64,000 nucleotides of DNA from Sequoia sempervirens (Eukaryota > Streptophyta > Pinopsida > Cupressales > Cupressaceae): contig VDFB02115060.1 in the NCBI GenBank assembly GCA_007258455.2, positions 21,603 to 85,602 on the forward strand, given 5' to 3'. The notes beneath the pieces were generated by a model, which was not told the DNA's origin, made no database searches, and saw only the letters and a program-made list of their open reading frames with translations. Both the position numbers and the translations under genes were made by a program. Shown in pieces: positions 1 through 12,720 of the stretch (positions within the stretch are counted from its first letter, which is position 1; each line of letters opens with the position of its first letter).

Positions 1-3000
1 TCTTTAGTGATGGTATACTAGAGTCAATGTAGCTTGCTCAAACATGCACACATGCACATTTATGAACTAGAGAAAGATAGATTTTAAACTTATTTAATGA
101 TTTAAGAAAATAAAAATAAAAAATGACCATAATCTATGAATTAACATCTTTAAGCAATGATCAATTATGTATACCATGTTCATATCAAAATATTGATGTT
201 GATATAATAATATTTGGTAACAAAACAAATAATTATTTAGCTTCAATTTAGTTTTTAATGACCTCCTTATTGTTGGGAATAAAAAAAAAATATCATTAAC
301 TATTTGACACAAACTTTAATAATATTATAATTATGTTCAATAACCCAACAACAATATTATTATTACATAATTCTTGTGTACACAATATTGTTGTCATGTG
401 CTTCAAACCCTATTCATAACATTATTTTTATTTAATAACCAATTCATCCATCTCACATTTGTATTAGAAATGTTCTCACCTACCTCACCCCAATATATTA
501 ACATCATTTATTTTTTTCTATTTATTTATATAATTAGATGTTATATCTTAATAGTATTTATTCTCCCATTTACCATAATAATGTTATAACTATTTAATCA
601 CGCCATCATGACTTTTATCCCAATATTATACTTCCCTATTCAATAAAATAATAATTCACTAATTTTATTAGTACTATTATTTTACTCATAACAAAACATT
701 TTATCATAGCACTATAGATATAATTTTAATATCTCCTTGTTTTCAATAGTTCAAATTGATATTACCCTCTATATTAATATTTATTTATTTATATTAATGT
801 CACCTTTTACTTCAATTCCTATTATTATGTTATAATACCAATAAACAATTAATATATTTATATTTTCACGTTACAATAATTTTATCCAGCATTATCAATG
901 ATGCATTTAAATTATATTTGAACTTTACTATAATCTATCTCTACTCGGTAAGTGAAATTTCATGATGTTAAAAAATTTTACTAATGTAAAACACATTTAC
1001 TCTCAAAATTAATATTTTAACTTGTAGGTAATATTAGTATTGGTATTTTCTATTATTTAATTTCAAGTTTATTACTATTAATATGAAATGTTAAAATTCT
1101 TTTTTTATCATTATTCTTGATAATAATTTATTTATTTATTTATTTTAAATTATCATCATTTATTAACATCATCATTATTTTATTTTCCCATAATAATTAG
1201 ATTGTTGATAGTGGATTTATCTTATATTAACACTAACATGATTTTACATTTAATTTTCCTTCTTTTCTTGTCCCGTAACAACAGTAATTATTTTCCCCCT
1301 GTCATAACTCCATATAACTTTAACCAAAACATAACTAAATGTATTTATATTAATATCACTCATTAATTTTATACACAGCAGTCATTAATTCTTCTTTATA
1401 GGGTTAAAATTTATTTCAATTTAACTTGTTGGGAGAACAAAAGTGAGGTGAGTAGCTCTTTTGAATCCCTGAACTTTATTCCAATAATGCAAGAAACTCA
1501 ACTCCATTTTTATAATCTTCACGTCCGACTTTAGGTCAAAACATTATCTCCACTCTATTTACTGCCCTAACTTACCTCCTCTATTTTCTTATCTATTGAA
1601 GCTATTTTCTTATTCGGCAGGGGTGTGTGAAGCCAGGACAACAGTGTTCAAAATAGGGCATACAAGTTTATCTCCTCCTAAAACTAGGCTGGATGAAATT
1701 TGGGCAGGGTCTATTTTTTTTGGGTGTTTGATCCATCATTACATGTATGCTACCCTGTTGCAAAATGGCAAGTATATTTTATTTTATCAAGGATACTGGA
1801 CTGAATTTCTATGGAGTTTGCAGAAATCTCTGTTTTTTATTTATTTATTTTTAATTTATATACTTTATTATTTTATCCGATTAACCTTTTTTTTTGCCAA
1901 GAAAAATTGACGAGATTTAAGGTGACTACCCCCAAATGCCACAGGGGTGGCTAAGCAACACCACATGGGTTGTGCCCTTGTTGGGAGGGGGCAACACCTC
2001 CCTTCCCAGCCACAGCTATGGTTTGGGAGGGTCGTGTCCTACCCAACACCACTGTTTTTACTTTATTTTATTTTATTTAAATTTATAGGTAAATATATAT
2101 TTTTCTTTTCATATTTTATAAATAATAAAATATTTTAATTACATAGTGTATATATTAGATAAGATGAATAGATGTAGATTCATTTTTTTTTTTGTTTCCA
2201 TACATTTAGATGCATTCCAAATTTTATTTAACAAGTATATCTGCAGATGATGGTTTAGATCCAATAACAGCGGTTTAAACATTTTATCGACTTCTTTGTT
2301 TATTTACCCATTATATATATCCTATATTATTACAGAGATAAAATCAAAAGAGTGGTATATGAATTTCACCATATAAGATTTCTTTGTTGTTACTGTGGTA
2401 AATTAGAGAATAGAGGATTTATTGCTTTCAAATACATTTTATAATCTAATTGTATTTTCACAAATATGCTGGAAAAAAAAAAAAGTCAAGGCATAAAGTA
2501 TTAGTAACATCTTTTTTAACATTAGACATTATAGCCTAGGAATTTATATGTTTATTTATTTGTTTGGATCACTTAACTATAGGTATTATTTATTTTGAAG
2601 AATAGATATATTTTGGTTTGGTCAACAAAATAAAAAGAATACATCCCATTTTCTTTAAAGTTTTGAACTTATGTTCTCATAACTTTATTTATATGTATAT
2701 ATATGTATTTTGTTTTATTGAAAAGGAATAAATATATTTTACTTCAAACTATCCTAACATTTCAACAATATCATTTATTTAGCTTACATAATGTATGATA
2801 CTAAATAATCATTGACTCCAATAATTTCTTTTTAAAAAATCAAGACTAAGAGATGTAGGGAGAAACATACTAATAAGTAAGAACTTACTTCGCTACCTAT
2901 TTTCTTTCTTTTCTTCAATTCAACAAAATAAAATTTCTTCAATATTACACACAATGTTTAGTAGTACAACAAAAAAAAACACACAAGAATAAGGCTTGCT

Positions 3001-4621
3001 CTTTTTCATACTCCTTTACCCATTTCAACAAGATACTTTCATTTTACAATAATACTTCAAACTAAAATAAAATGAATAATCATGCCAAAGAATGCAAGCT
3101 TGCTCTCCACCCTACCATAATGGCATCATGGAGCCTTGTGGGCTCTAGCCATACCCCCAAGCAAGGAATTATTTTAGCCCACAACATTTGATCGGTGGAG
3201 TCTTTTCTCATTTTTACAAAGGAATAAAACTAAAATAGCACAACTTACATGCATGTATGTCCTCTACTTTATGTTTTCAAGCATGATCCGTACAATAGGT
3301 CAACTCCTTACTACCAAGAAACAAAGGAAAATGGAAAAGAAAGAACTTATCTTTTATTTTAGGTGAAGGGACTGAAATCTTGTATCCATCATTCCTCTCC
3401 AAACCAAGCAATTTTCATCAATATCTTGCCAAAGAGATGGACTCCTCTCTTTTTCTCATTCTTTCTACCATCTTCACTCAAGTTCTCCAAGAGGAGAAGT
3501 GGGCAATGCCCAAATCTTCCATCTTCTTGAGATATATAGGGATCCTCCAAACCTACACTCTTTCCCACAAGTGCTCACACATGTGTGAGCCTTGTGCCAA
3601 TTCCAGGAACTTTTGGGGAGTAGAAGGTTGAGAGTGACAAGTCACTCTTCCCAAGCCCCAACACTTTTTGAATTTATCACATTCATGAATGTGGACTTTT
3701 CACACTCCAAGGACGAGTTCACATGTGTCAAAAAGGTTCCAAACCCATAGGTATAGGTCCTAGGGGTCTATTCTTGTTCAAAAACCAAGGAAATTGACTC
3801 AATAATCCCTTTTGTAAAACCCACACAAAATCCATACGAATTTTGATCTTAACCAAGGGTTCCAACCCCAACCAAACTCACATCACATGTCCTACAATTG
3901 GATTCTACTTAATCACCCAACCAATAATAAAACCTCAAACCCTTCTAAGTCAAATAGGGATACACTTAGAACTTCCCGAGGATGTATTTGATTTGATTCC
4001 AACATTTATCTATCCTCCTATTTGCATATTTGATTCCTACACATTACCAAAGTCAACATGATTAGATCATATATCTCTTCATATTATTAGCTAATCCAAT
4101 TCACATAATTTTCACTCATGAACTATTTACTCATTAATACATCAAATGAACCTAATGATTCAATTTTCATTATAATAAAAGGAAATACACACTTACTCCA
4201 ATAGAAGAATATAGTCAATGAAATAGTCACTCCATTTTTTTTACCACCTTAGTAATTCATTTTAAACTCCTATAATATTAACGATGAACCATTTACCAAA
4301 ATTTAATATGCTAAATAACCCAGTGCTTTCAAGTTATATCCAAAAATTCACATGTGCATCTATTGTAATTAAATCAAGGTTAATTCCCATGAATCCTAAA
4401 AATATTTTTATCATTCATTTCATCATAATTATCATTTAACTACTTGTTTGATTGAAATAAAATGGGGGATACGAAATGGGGTCTTACGTTTACAGTAGCA
4501 TAAGCAATAATATTATCAAATAATCACACTATTTGTCATCCATAATACATCTTACCACCTATTTCGGATCACATAAAACATACTAGGGCTTTACTAATCA
4601 CATGCAAGGTGGGGCCTTACA
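1..4621 (-). repeat. 3' LTR of outer element (truncated by window edge)
   Basis: This copy pairs base for base, with a few percent visible differences, with 14221-17539 followed by 50413-51739. In element orientation it starts at 4621 with TGTAAGGCCCC; its far end is cut off. It is very AT-rich except for a GC-rich island at about 1920-2055. A TATAAAA-like box reads on the minus strand at 1507-1513. Short open frames in it, such as 3380-3631, lie opposite to transcription and change amino acids freely between the two LTR copies, so I do not call genes. Confidence 0.9.
3566..3596. repeat. 31-nt near-perfect palindrome in outer LTR (left copy)
   Basis: The core GCTCACACATGTGTGAGC is a perfect 18-bp palindrome. 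It is flanked by CACAAG on one side and CTTGTG on the other, so the stem extends to 15 bp with one unpaired base. It is kept intact in the other LTR copy at 50668-50698. Confidence 0.85.
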
Positions 4622-4636
4622 TCCCCCTCCCCTTAA
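4622..4636 (-). other. Polypurine tract of outer element
   Basis: Read on the minus strand the sequence is TTAAGGGGAGGGGGA, directly followed by the LTR start TGTAAGG. It is the expected plus-strand priming site and fixes the minus orientation together with the PBS at 14030-14042. The motif AGGAGGAAGTCTAA just upstream in element orientation is also found before the PPT of the middle element. Confidence 0.85.
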
Positions 4637-5164
4637 TTTAGACTTCCTCCTGAAAGTTGTTAAGGTTTCAAAACATAACCTTCATATAGCAATGTACATA
4701 ATCTATTAAACATACCAATTACTTTACTTCCATGATGAAGTGATTCAAAATATTTAACTATAAGAACATATTAGAGACATCCCTTGTATGCATCAAACCT
4801 CTAAATAATTAAAAAAAATTATTCTCACCATAGAACATTTGACCAATATACTCACAATGTAATAAATACTAGTAATTATCTATGTAATTAACATTTTTTT
4901 TATTAACAATTACACCAACATGTATCCAAAACACAATAACATCCTTATCCACCCTTCAAGGTTCCCTTTTTGCATCATAAACATCACTCATGATGTTTTC
5001 AACATATTTTCTTTCCAATATCAATTCATGTCTCTAGAATAATGATATTCCCAAATTTGTTTGTCACTTTCTTTCTCACATAGCAGTCAAGTATTTTCAC
5101 ATGTTTTTTAATTACAAATTTATCCATACATCACAATAATTACATAATTCATGTTACAAGGTTC

Positions 5165-5432
5165 AATGGGGTTTACAAGGATGGATATTCTTGGATGCCA
5201 TACTCATTAGGAAAGATGGTCTAGAGGCCCTTCTCTAAGGACTCCTCCATATTGATAAGAACAATCATAGAACGAGGGGAAGAATGGATTAATGATTATC
5301 CCATACCGGTCCCATTTACAACCCTTTTCAAATAATTCATAATTCCCCAATGCATCTACTCCCCTATACAACCTGCCAGGGAACCCCTTGGGATATGGCA
5401 GTTTTACATATGTCACATTACACCACACTTGC
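5165..5432 (-). other. Conserved non-coding patch near PPT (outer copy)
   Basis: Its reverse complement matches 44867-45119 of the middle element over about 250 bp at roughly 85-90% by eye. A 73-residue frame is open here (5207-5428, minus). The homologous segment of the middle element has a 7-base gap that shifts that frame, so conservation looks nucleotide-level rather than protein-level. Function unknown. Confidence 0.65.
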
Positions 5433-5798
5433 CAGCAGCTTGCAAATAATAAGAAAGCCTCAAACCAAGTAACTTAAAGTCATAAACCAATGTTCCAATA
5501 AAACAACAATTTATAAAATCAAGAGAAAAGCCAAATAAAGATCAATTGTAGCTACATTCCAACATTCCAATCTTAATTCAAAAATGAAATTAAACAAGTC
5601 CTTGAGGCAATTCAGACTATAACAACCTTCAAATGGCTAAATATCCTAATAAAATAAATGTAGAATTCTACACTGATGACACATATTAAAATAAAACATC
5701 AATCAAGAATCACCAATAATTCATACTACAACAATAAAATTTACACATTATGAGCACCATGTGACTTTGATAAGGCACCTAAGGGGAGGAGGGTAATG

Positions 5799-6007
5799 GT
5801 GGTTCTCTAACCACATAAGTATAATAGCATGCAATAACCAGTGGTCCCTAACCACAAAAATATGAATAACTGGTGGTCCCTGACCACAAAAATCTACATC
5901 ATTGGTGGTCCTTGACCACATAAATATAAGTGGTGGTCTCTGACCACATAAATATGAATCACTAGTGGTCCCTGACCACACAAACATGAGTAACTGGTGG
6001 TCCACAG
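5799..6007 (-). repeat. 32-bp-period array of palindromic hairpins (outer copy)
   Basis: Six full units and one degenerate unit begin at 5799, 5841, 5873, 5905, 5933, 5965 and 5997. Each carries a 15-16-nt inverted repeat of the form GTGGTC-NNN-GACCAC, read on either strand. Spacing is mostly 32 bp. The unit at 5799 has the paired variant GTGGTT/AACCAC. The same array is found in the middle element at 44297-44481. The spacers are AT-rich. Confidence 0.9.
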
Positions 6008-9000
6008 AATTCCATCCTTTACCCATGGGTTATAAACATTAAGGAATAGGTTTGCACTATGAACTAACAAGTGTGGCTCTCATATGTGGGGGAGTAGGCC
6101 ATGGTCAACGTCCATGGGAGGATTACAATGACTCAACATAGATCCTTTGTCAAGATTAGGGACAATTCCCTGAGCTCATAATTTCCTGATGGGAGAACAT
6201 GTGCCTCTCAACCCCTGTTTACACTAGTTGGCATCACACTCCCATAAGGGGGGAACCAAACACTAGGGGTACACATTTAACATAAAAATAAAACTAACAC
6301 AAAGGAATACATCACATTTCATTTAATAAACACACTTATATACATAGCACATTTATTTGAACTCACAACTAGCTAGCTTACATAAAAGCCATCACAAAGG
6401 GTACATATAGGGGATCATACTAGATGTCCACCACCCTTATCCCAAGTCAGATACCCTGTATCTCATACTTGGGCACAACACATTTACTGGTTTTCACTTC
6501 ACATGCCATAACACAATACACTTTGCAAAATTCACCATAGAACAATAACAATTCACTTACACATTCTATTTTTCTTTAAGCAATATTCACTTTTCATCTC
6601 AATTTTGGAAATGTCGACTCACTTTGCATAGGAATAAGAAATAACTAGAAGTTTGCACTTGTAGCTTAATTATATCACCCAATCTTCCTAGAACTTAGCA
6701 ATCCATGGTTCACCACACTATTAACACAAATGTCGATACACCCATACACACTTTATTTCCTTACACAATTCTCAATAAATTGCCATATAATTCACAATTG
6801 TAATCTAGGTAATACTCAATTTTCCTACAATTGACAAGACATGGTACATTGAACACTTCCCATCTTACCAATGTCACATATATGATCAAGATTGGGTTTT
6901 AACCATACCATTATTCCTTTTTCGTTCAACTATGTTTGTTATGTTCACTAACATATTAGTATGGTTAATTCCACTATAATTTTCATGTGCTAAAGAAGGT
7001 TTCCTGCTTGATAAGGAAGATAGTTAATCATTTTTGTTGGAAACATTACAATATGGGAAAAGAAAGAACACTCAATGCATGAAACACAAAATAATAATTT
7101 TCACAACTCATTGATATCTTTTTACAAGTCTTGCATTTCACTATCTAAGATTGAACCATTTAATCACATGTTACAATCATCATTTTTACAATCACAACTC
7201 CATATAACCTCATAAATATGCACAAATGAGTAAAATTCTTGAAATTTCTATCTACTTTTAATTTTTCTCCTTTACATTATGGTGTATATGATTTTCTCTC
7301 AAAGAGTGAGTACAGTCAATGGTTTAGAATACAACATTAGCTAAAAGTTTTATAATTCTACTTAGTGCCTCTTATCGATATAGTTTAACTTTCCAGTCAC
7401 TTAATACGCCATGAATCACACATACTTCATTACTCAACTTCATAAATTCAATAATTGATTATTCAATTCTTATAACATGTGTACACAACCTTCAAGGTCA
7501 ACACCTAATTGACTACCCTATTACTTCCTTTATGACATGTATCCTTTCATATTTTGGCACCAGCAAGACTTTAGTTCTTAGTTATGTATAAGGAAGTGTT
7601 TATAGTGTGTGCCCTAGATAACGTTGTAACTTCAAATGCATATTTTGACAAGGTCTCTTCACCAAGGTTTTAAACTCAATTACTAGAAGGAAAATATTTA
7701 CTCATTACCTAAATCAATTTTCACGAATTATAACTTAGTTGCAACTTTCTACACATTCTTACCTTTGACTTGAATTTTAGTAATTATATTCTTTCACTTG
7801 TTTTAGTCTTGGATAAAACAACACAAAAGGTTTGATAGGTTTCATCGTACTATTAAGTTCACTAGGTCATGGTTCACTTGCAATAGTGTTTGAATGACAT
7901 AGGGTTTCACCATTTAATTCAAGGTAAAATTCAATTTTGTCCACTTTTCTAAGTTACACGTACTATACAATGCAAGACTTTCATCATTAGTTGATGTCAT
8001 CATACATGAAATTTTTTACCTAACAACCACAAGGTGATTCATTCATTGCTTCACAGGAACGTGAATTAAATCCTTATACACTATGAAAATTGAGATATTG
8101 GGTAATAGGAAAGTCCTATATATACCATGGTCTAAGTTGTGCAAGGTAGTAGTTCATGAGTATCTAGAATCTATTACAAATAATGAACAAGTCCTTAGTC
8201 TTAGGTCCAACAATCTACACCTTAAGGGTTTAATTTTAATCTTTGATAAAATTTTAAATTCAAATGTACGACATGCTCAAATTTCACATACTATAAAGGG
8301 TTTTACATTGCTTCACTCATGTTAGTTTGATTTAATAAATTTAAGGGTTTAGAGATTTAAACTTGTTAAATTACAACATTTAACACATTAATCCATTTTG
8401 TGGGCCATATAATTCTTTCCTCTTTGAAGTTAGTTGCAATTTTCCATAATATAGTTATGATGTTCTATCCTTTATTTGTACTAAGGTCTCAACAAGAATG
8501 TTAGTTTCTCCCAAAACACAACTAACTTTAAGAAGTTACATTATTATTGTGTTTAAGAATTATGGTCTTAAGACGTCAACAAAATAATGTTTCTTTAATA
8601 ATACCCATTGTGATGACCTATTACACTATTCACGTATTTTATAAAAGGACCCCACTTCAGAAACTCAATTATACCCTTTCGAAAGTTTAATAAAGTTTAA
8701 TATCAAAAGGCCAAATTGATGCCATAACCCTTGTTAACTAGACCGATATATGTATCAAGTCATTCACCTCATTTACTTAAAACAAGGGACCATGGTTTAT
8801 ATTGAGTTTCTCCTAAAAGTTGAATGTAATCAATTAAATGCATGCTCAACCCATCTATAATGGTGTAATACTCCCATGTTTGATTGGCTCATTAGATACT
8901 TTTGATACTGTGGACACTCTGTGATATTCTGTGTGGTGGATTTATATTTGATCGTGTGTGGTTCTTTGGTTAATTTGTTTACTGCTCTTATGTTATGTGT

Positions 9001-9140
9001 GTAGAAATTGATGATATATTATGCATACATGATTTGATTTGATCTATTATGTAATGATAAGTTCTTAAATTTATATGCATTAATAGTATCATGTTTACGA
9101 TGACATGTTAGTATTGTATGGTGGAAGGACGGAGTAGTAC

Positions 9141-9156
9141 CACTCGCTTGCGAGTG
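9141..9156 (+). repeat. Conserved LTR palindrome CACTCGC-TT-GCGAGTG (solo LTR 1)
   Basis: A perfect 7-bp stem with a 2-nt centre lies 277 bp from the LTR start. The same palindrome lies 286 bp from the start of the chromovirus 5' LTR, although the surrounding sequences have diverged strongly. Confidence 0.85.
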
Positions 9157-9253
9157 CCCTATTACCCTGCTATTTCCTTTCACCATGTGTTTGCAATAGA
9201 GATTATATGTTACTTGACGTTTAATTGTTTGCAGGGATTGCAGGGCTAAAAGT

Positions 9254-9287
9254 CTCGACTCCACCTGCTTCGGCAGGACAGGGCGAG
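9254..9287 (+). repeat. Second LTR hairpin, UUCG-type loop (solo LTR 1)
   Basis: The inner stem is CCTGC-TTCG-GCAGG (9264-9277), a stable tetraloop form if transcribed. CTCG and CGAG pair outside it. It follows a TGCAGGGATTGCAGG segment that is also kept in the chromovirus LTR before its own hairpin at 25885-25923. Confidence 0.65.
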
Positions 9288-12200
9288 CACAAATTAAACC
9301 CAACGGGTACGATGTGGTTAAAAAAGAGTTGTAAGGAAGGGTTTCCCGACCCATGTCCGTCATTTGTCTGAGTTTATGGAGTCATATGTTAATTCAATTT
9401 GTCTTGTTATTTCGATTGTTTGAGTAAGATGATTTAATTAAGTTATTATGTGGGTGATTTAATTATTTTAGAATTAAAAAGTATAAGTTAAGAAGTATTG
9501 AGGTTAGTCATATTTTAATTGAAAGTTAATTATCAATAAACATTTGTTTTAAATCAAATTAACCGGAAGTAATTTTTTAAAACGAAAGGAATCGTTGTTA
9601 AAAAGTAAATTAATAAATAACTGTGACGTATTGGTGGTAACTTAATAAATAAATACATAGGTAATAATTAATTAAGTGGAAGTAAGTTAAAAAAAATAAA
9701 ATAATAGAAATTATTGGTTTAAAAGTTAATAAGTAAATAATTAAAGTTACTTTAATTAGACGTTGAACATTGGTAATTTAAAATGATTAATTAAAAACTG
9801 GTAAGTTGGTGGGAGTTGTGGAAAGAAGGAAATTAGTTATGTTTTAAACCTTCCGCGGAAACGGAAAAAAAAGACAATGGGGTGGTTGTAAAAGAAAATG
9901 GTTATTCTTTAAAAGAGGAAGAAAAATTAAGGAAAGGGGCTGGAAAATTTGATTTGGGAAAGAAAGCTGTAAGAAGGAGGGCCAGCGGGGAAAGCAGGAG
10001 AAAAGCGTCTGTGGGGTAATTCTTCTTCGGCCGTAGGACGCCAGGTTTCTCTTGAAATTTCTGACCTATTACTATGCTTTTGTTCTAGTTGTCTATGCTG
10101 TTTGAATCTCTCGCTGCGATAAATTTTCATGTGTGGAAATTTGTGCCTGTAAGGATTTGCAAAATTAACATTTAAAATCAAGAAAAAGAAAATATGATTT
10201 ACAATTCTTTAATGCAACTTACTTGAGGAAATTTCTTTTGACCAAAATAAAAATTTGGATTTGGGGATTGTGAACTAGGGTAAAATGGGTACAAATCTTG
10301 TTTATTTAGTATTTGTGAATTCACTGTTATAAATATATATGGATTTTAGTAGATATAATTATTCTTTTTAAATTACTGGGAAGTAATTTTAGTTGCGAGA
10401 GTGGGTGGTCTTCGTTAAAACAAAGGGTGTTTTTACCATGTGTGTGATTGGCTGGATTTTAATACCGTGAATTTTATTGTTTTTTTTTTTTTGATTGTTC
10501 GAAACTCATTGAATAAACATTCATATTTATAAAGATCGATATTTGGGCTTGTACATTTTGATTCGTTTATTAGTATTTTGTAAAAGAAAAATAATGCACT
10601 GATTTGCAAATGCGAAGTCTTCTATTATAGAACTTTGGTTATGTTGTTTTCAGGCTTAGTATATATTGTACTTGTTCTTTTTGTTTTTAACCTAGTCTCT
10701 GTCCTCCAATTCCGGTGGCTGCGCGCGTTAAGTCCTCATCCGCTCCTTGGGGTTGTGTACAACGCCATTCACCTTATCTTTGCTATAGTATGCGTTGCTG
10801 GAAAAGGGCGTGTCTAGAATTCGATAGGAAGTATGGCGTTGTTTCAGGTGTATTGGTTACAGTATTTGAAAGATGCACGAATTTTATGGTGTCAATTTTG
10901 TATGTTTGTGTTTATAGTTGGTTGGGATTGGAATGGCGACCAAGCTGTACCTTACCTCTTTTCTTCCTGGCTGGGCACCAAATTTACCTAACTTCTTTTG
11001 GCCACCGTGCCAAGGACGTCCGTCTATCCATCTTTTGGCAGGGAGTCACTGTGTAGGGCGTGTTTTTGTGTCCTTTCATTAATATGAACTCTGTGGTCCT
11101 AGGGGTGTCCAATATTATCTTAGAGCATTGAAAACAGTAAATTGTTTACTTTGTTTGGGCCATAATGATCAGCGCCCATGATTCTAATTGATTTCTTTCT
11201 TGCTGTGCGAGTAAGGAGGGAGTGGCTGGCGATAGCCATACCACGCCTGACCTCCAATTCTCTACAGCGCGTGTGTTCCTCCGCCTTCATTTTGGACAGC
11301 GTGGTTGGGCGTCTTGGTTGGGCACTATATTCTTTGTTCCTCCTTGTATCCATGTTCTATGTTGATCCATCCGTGTGTCCGCACTGTACTCACCGTGTGG
11401 CGTAGCTTTTTGTGGGTTTAATTTTGTATTGATTGCATAAGTTTCCTTGTCACGCCTCTGTTCCTTTTGATTTAATTACTTGTTATTTTGTTACCAGTCC
11501 GTAGTTTCATGTGCATTTATGAACATTTTGGAAGCTTTTCTTTTTCCGCATTTTTCTGTTATAAGAATTCTTTCACAGGTTCCATATCAGAATTCGAATG
11601 CTAGTTTTAATTTTGTTCGGTGTTAATAAATTAAATATAGGAAGTAATGGTATATTAGTGATGATAGCATACATATATATATGTGTGTGTATTTTATTTA
11701 TATGTGAATTTTAATATTCATTGAGTTAAATATTAATTAGTTGTAGTAGAATGGTAAGGTAGATTTATATTCTTATAAAAATTACTGTGCGTGATATTTT
11801 TAACTCTTCTGTAATTTGTATAGTAGTGTTCTCATTTATTCCAGAGAATAAAATATAGGTAAATATGGTCTTATCGAGGCATTTCATTCCTAAAATATGC
11901 GTAATATGTTGGTTCTCAGGACTTGAGTTCACCGTATGCCGGAGTTATTAATCTACGAGTTGGTTGATATATAATTAAAGTAGGTATGCAATTATAATTT
12001 AATAGATCTGTATATAAATGGATTATTTGTAATTTTATCATAAGAGTTAGGGAATTTCTTTATATATATATTGTTTCTTTAATTATATATATATATAATC
12101 ATTGAGGTTAATTTTATTATTAATGTTAAAACTCTATATATATATGTCTATGTGTGTGTGTAAATTTATATATAAATCGTAACTTAATTGTAGGATAGAT

Positions 12201-12720
12201 TTAATTTGATAGTTTAGTAAATATATATATATATATAGGTTGTAAATAGTTTTGTTCACTGAGAATTGAGTACTTCAAGGAGGAAAGTAATGGAGAATCA
12301 TCACGTTGAATTTATGTTTAAATTAAATGGAAATTTGTTTGTGCATTGAACTATGATTTGATGTGAAACATTTCGTGTAACAAAAAGTGGTTGATTGTAT
12401 TATTGTTTATGAATTCCTTTCGAGTAATATTATTTCATAAGTGATAGGAATTTTCTTTTATTGGGGAAACTTTAGAAGTGTTTTATTTTGGTTAGGAACT
12501 TAAGTGATTCCAGAGGTGGGTTAAGGTGGTTGTCTTTGATTTTTGCCTTGAATCTAGACTTGAGATGTCTGTGGATGGTTATACGTTTGGATTATGCCGA
12601 ATTGTAAAAGTGATTCCTTGCAGTTGGTGAGATGGTCATGCCTCACGTTTGATTGTCCTTTGATGTAATTATTTTATCTTGTTCAATCCTTGTTGTTATT
12701 GTGCTGTAATTGAATGATTA

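Larger units (their letters stand above)
4637..8858 (-). other. Non-coding internal region of outer LARD element
   Basis: I find no retroviral domain in any frame. The part nearest the PPT, about 4640-6490, is clearly homologous in reverse orientation to the internal region of the middle element (about 24950-25479 and 44285-45775). It includes a conserved patch and a hairpin array described separately. The remainder, about 6490-8858, shows no recognisable gene; short open frames such as 8083-8325 have no family resemblance. TSD copy AATGG of the solo LTR insertion ends it at 8859-8863. Confidence 0.75.

Noticed and set aside
3380..3631. Plus-strand open frame repeated at 50395-50733
   Set aside because: It is duplicated because it lies in two LTR copies, runs against the element, and shows free amino-acid change between copies.
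5207..5428. 73-residue open frame on the minus strand of the outer element
   Set aside because: The homologous segment of the middle element has a 7-base gap that breaks the frame; no known domain.
10715..11056. 113-residue frame in a GC-richer part of solo LTR 1
   Set aside because: No recognisable motif, overlaps other frames, and is inside an LTR with no counterpart in related LTRs.
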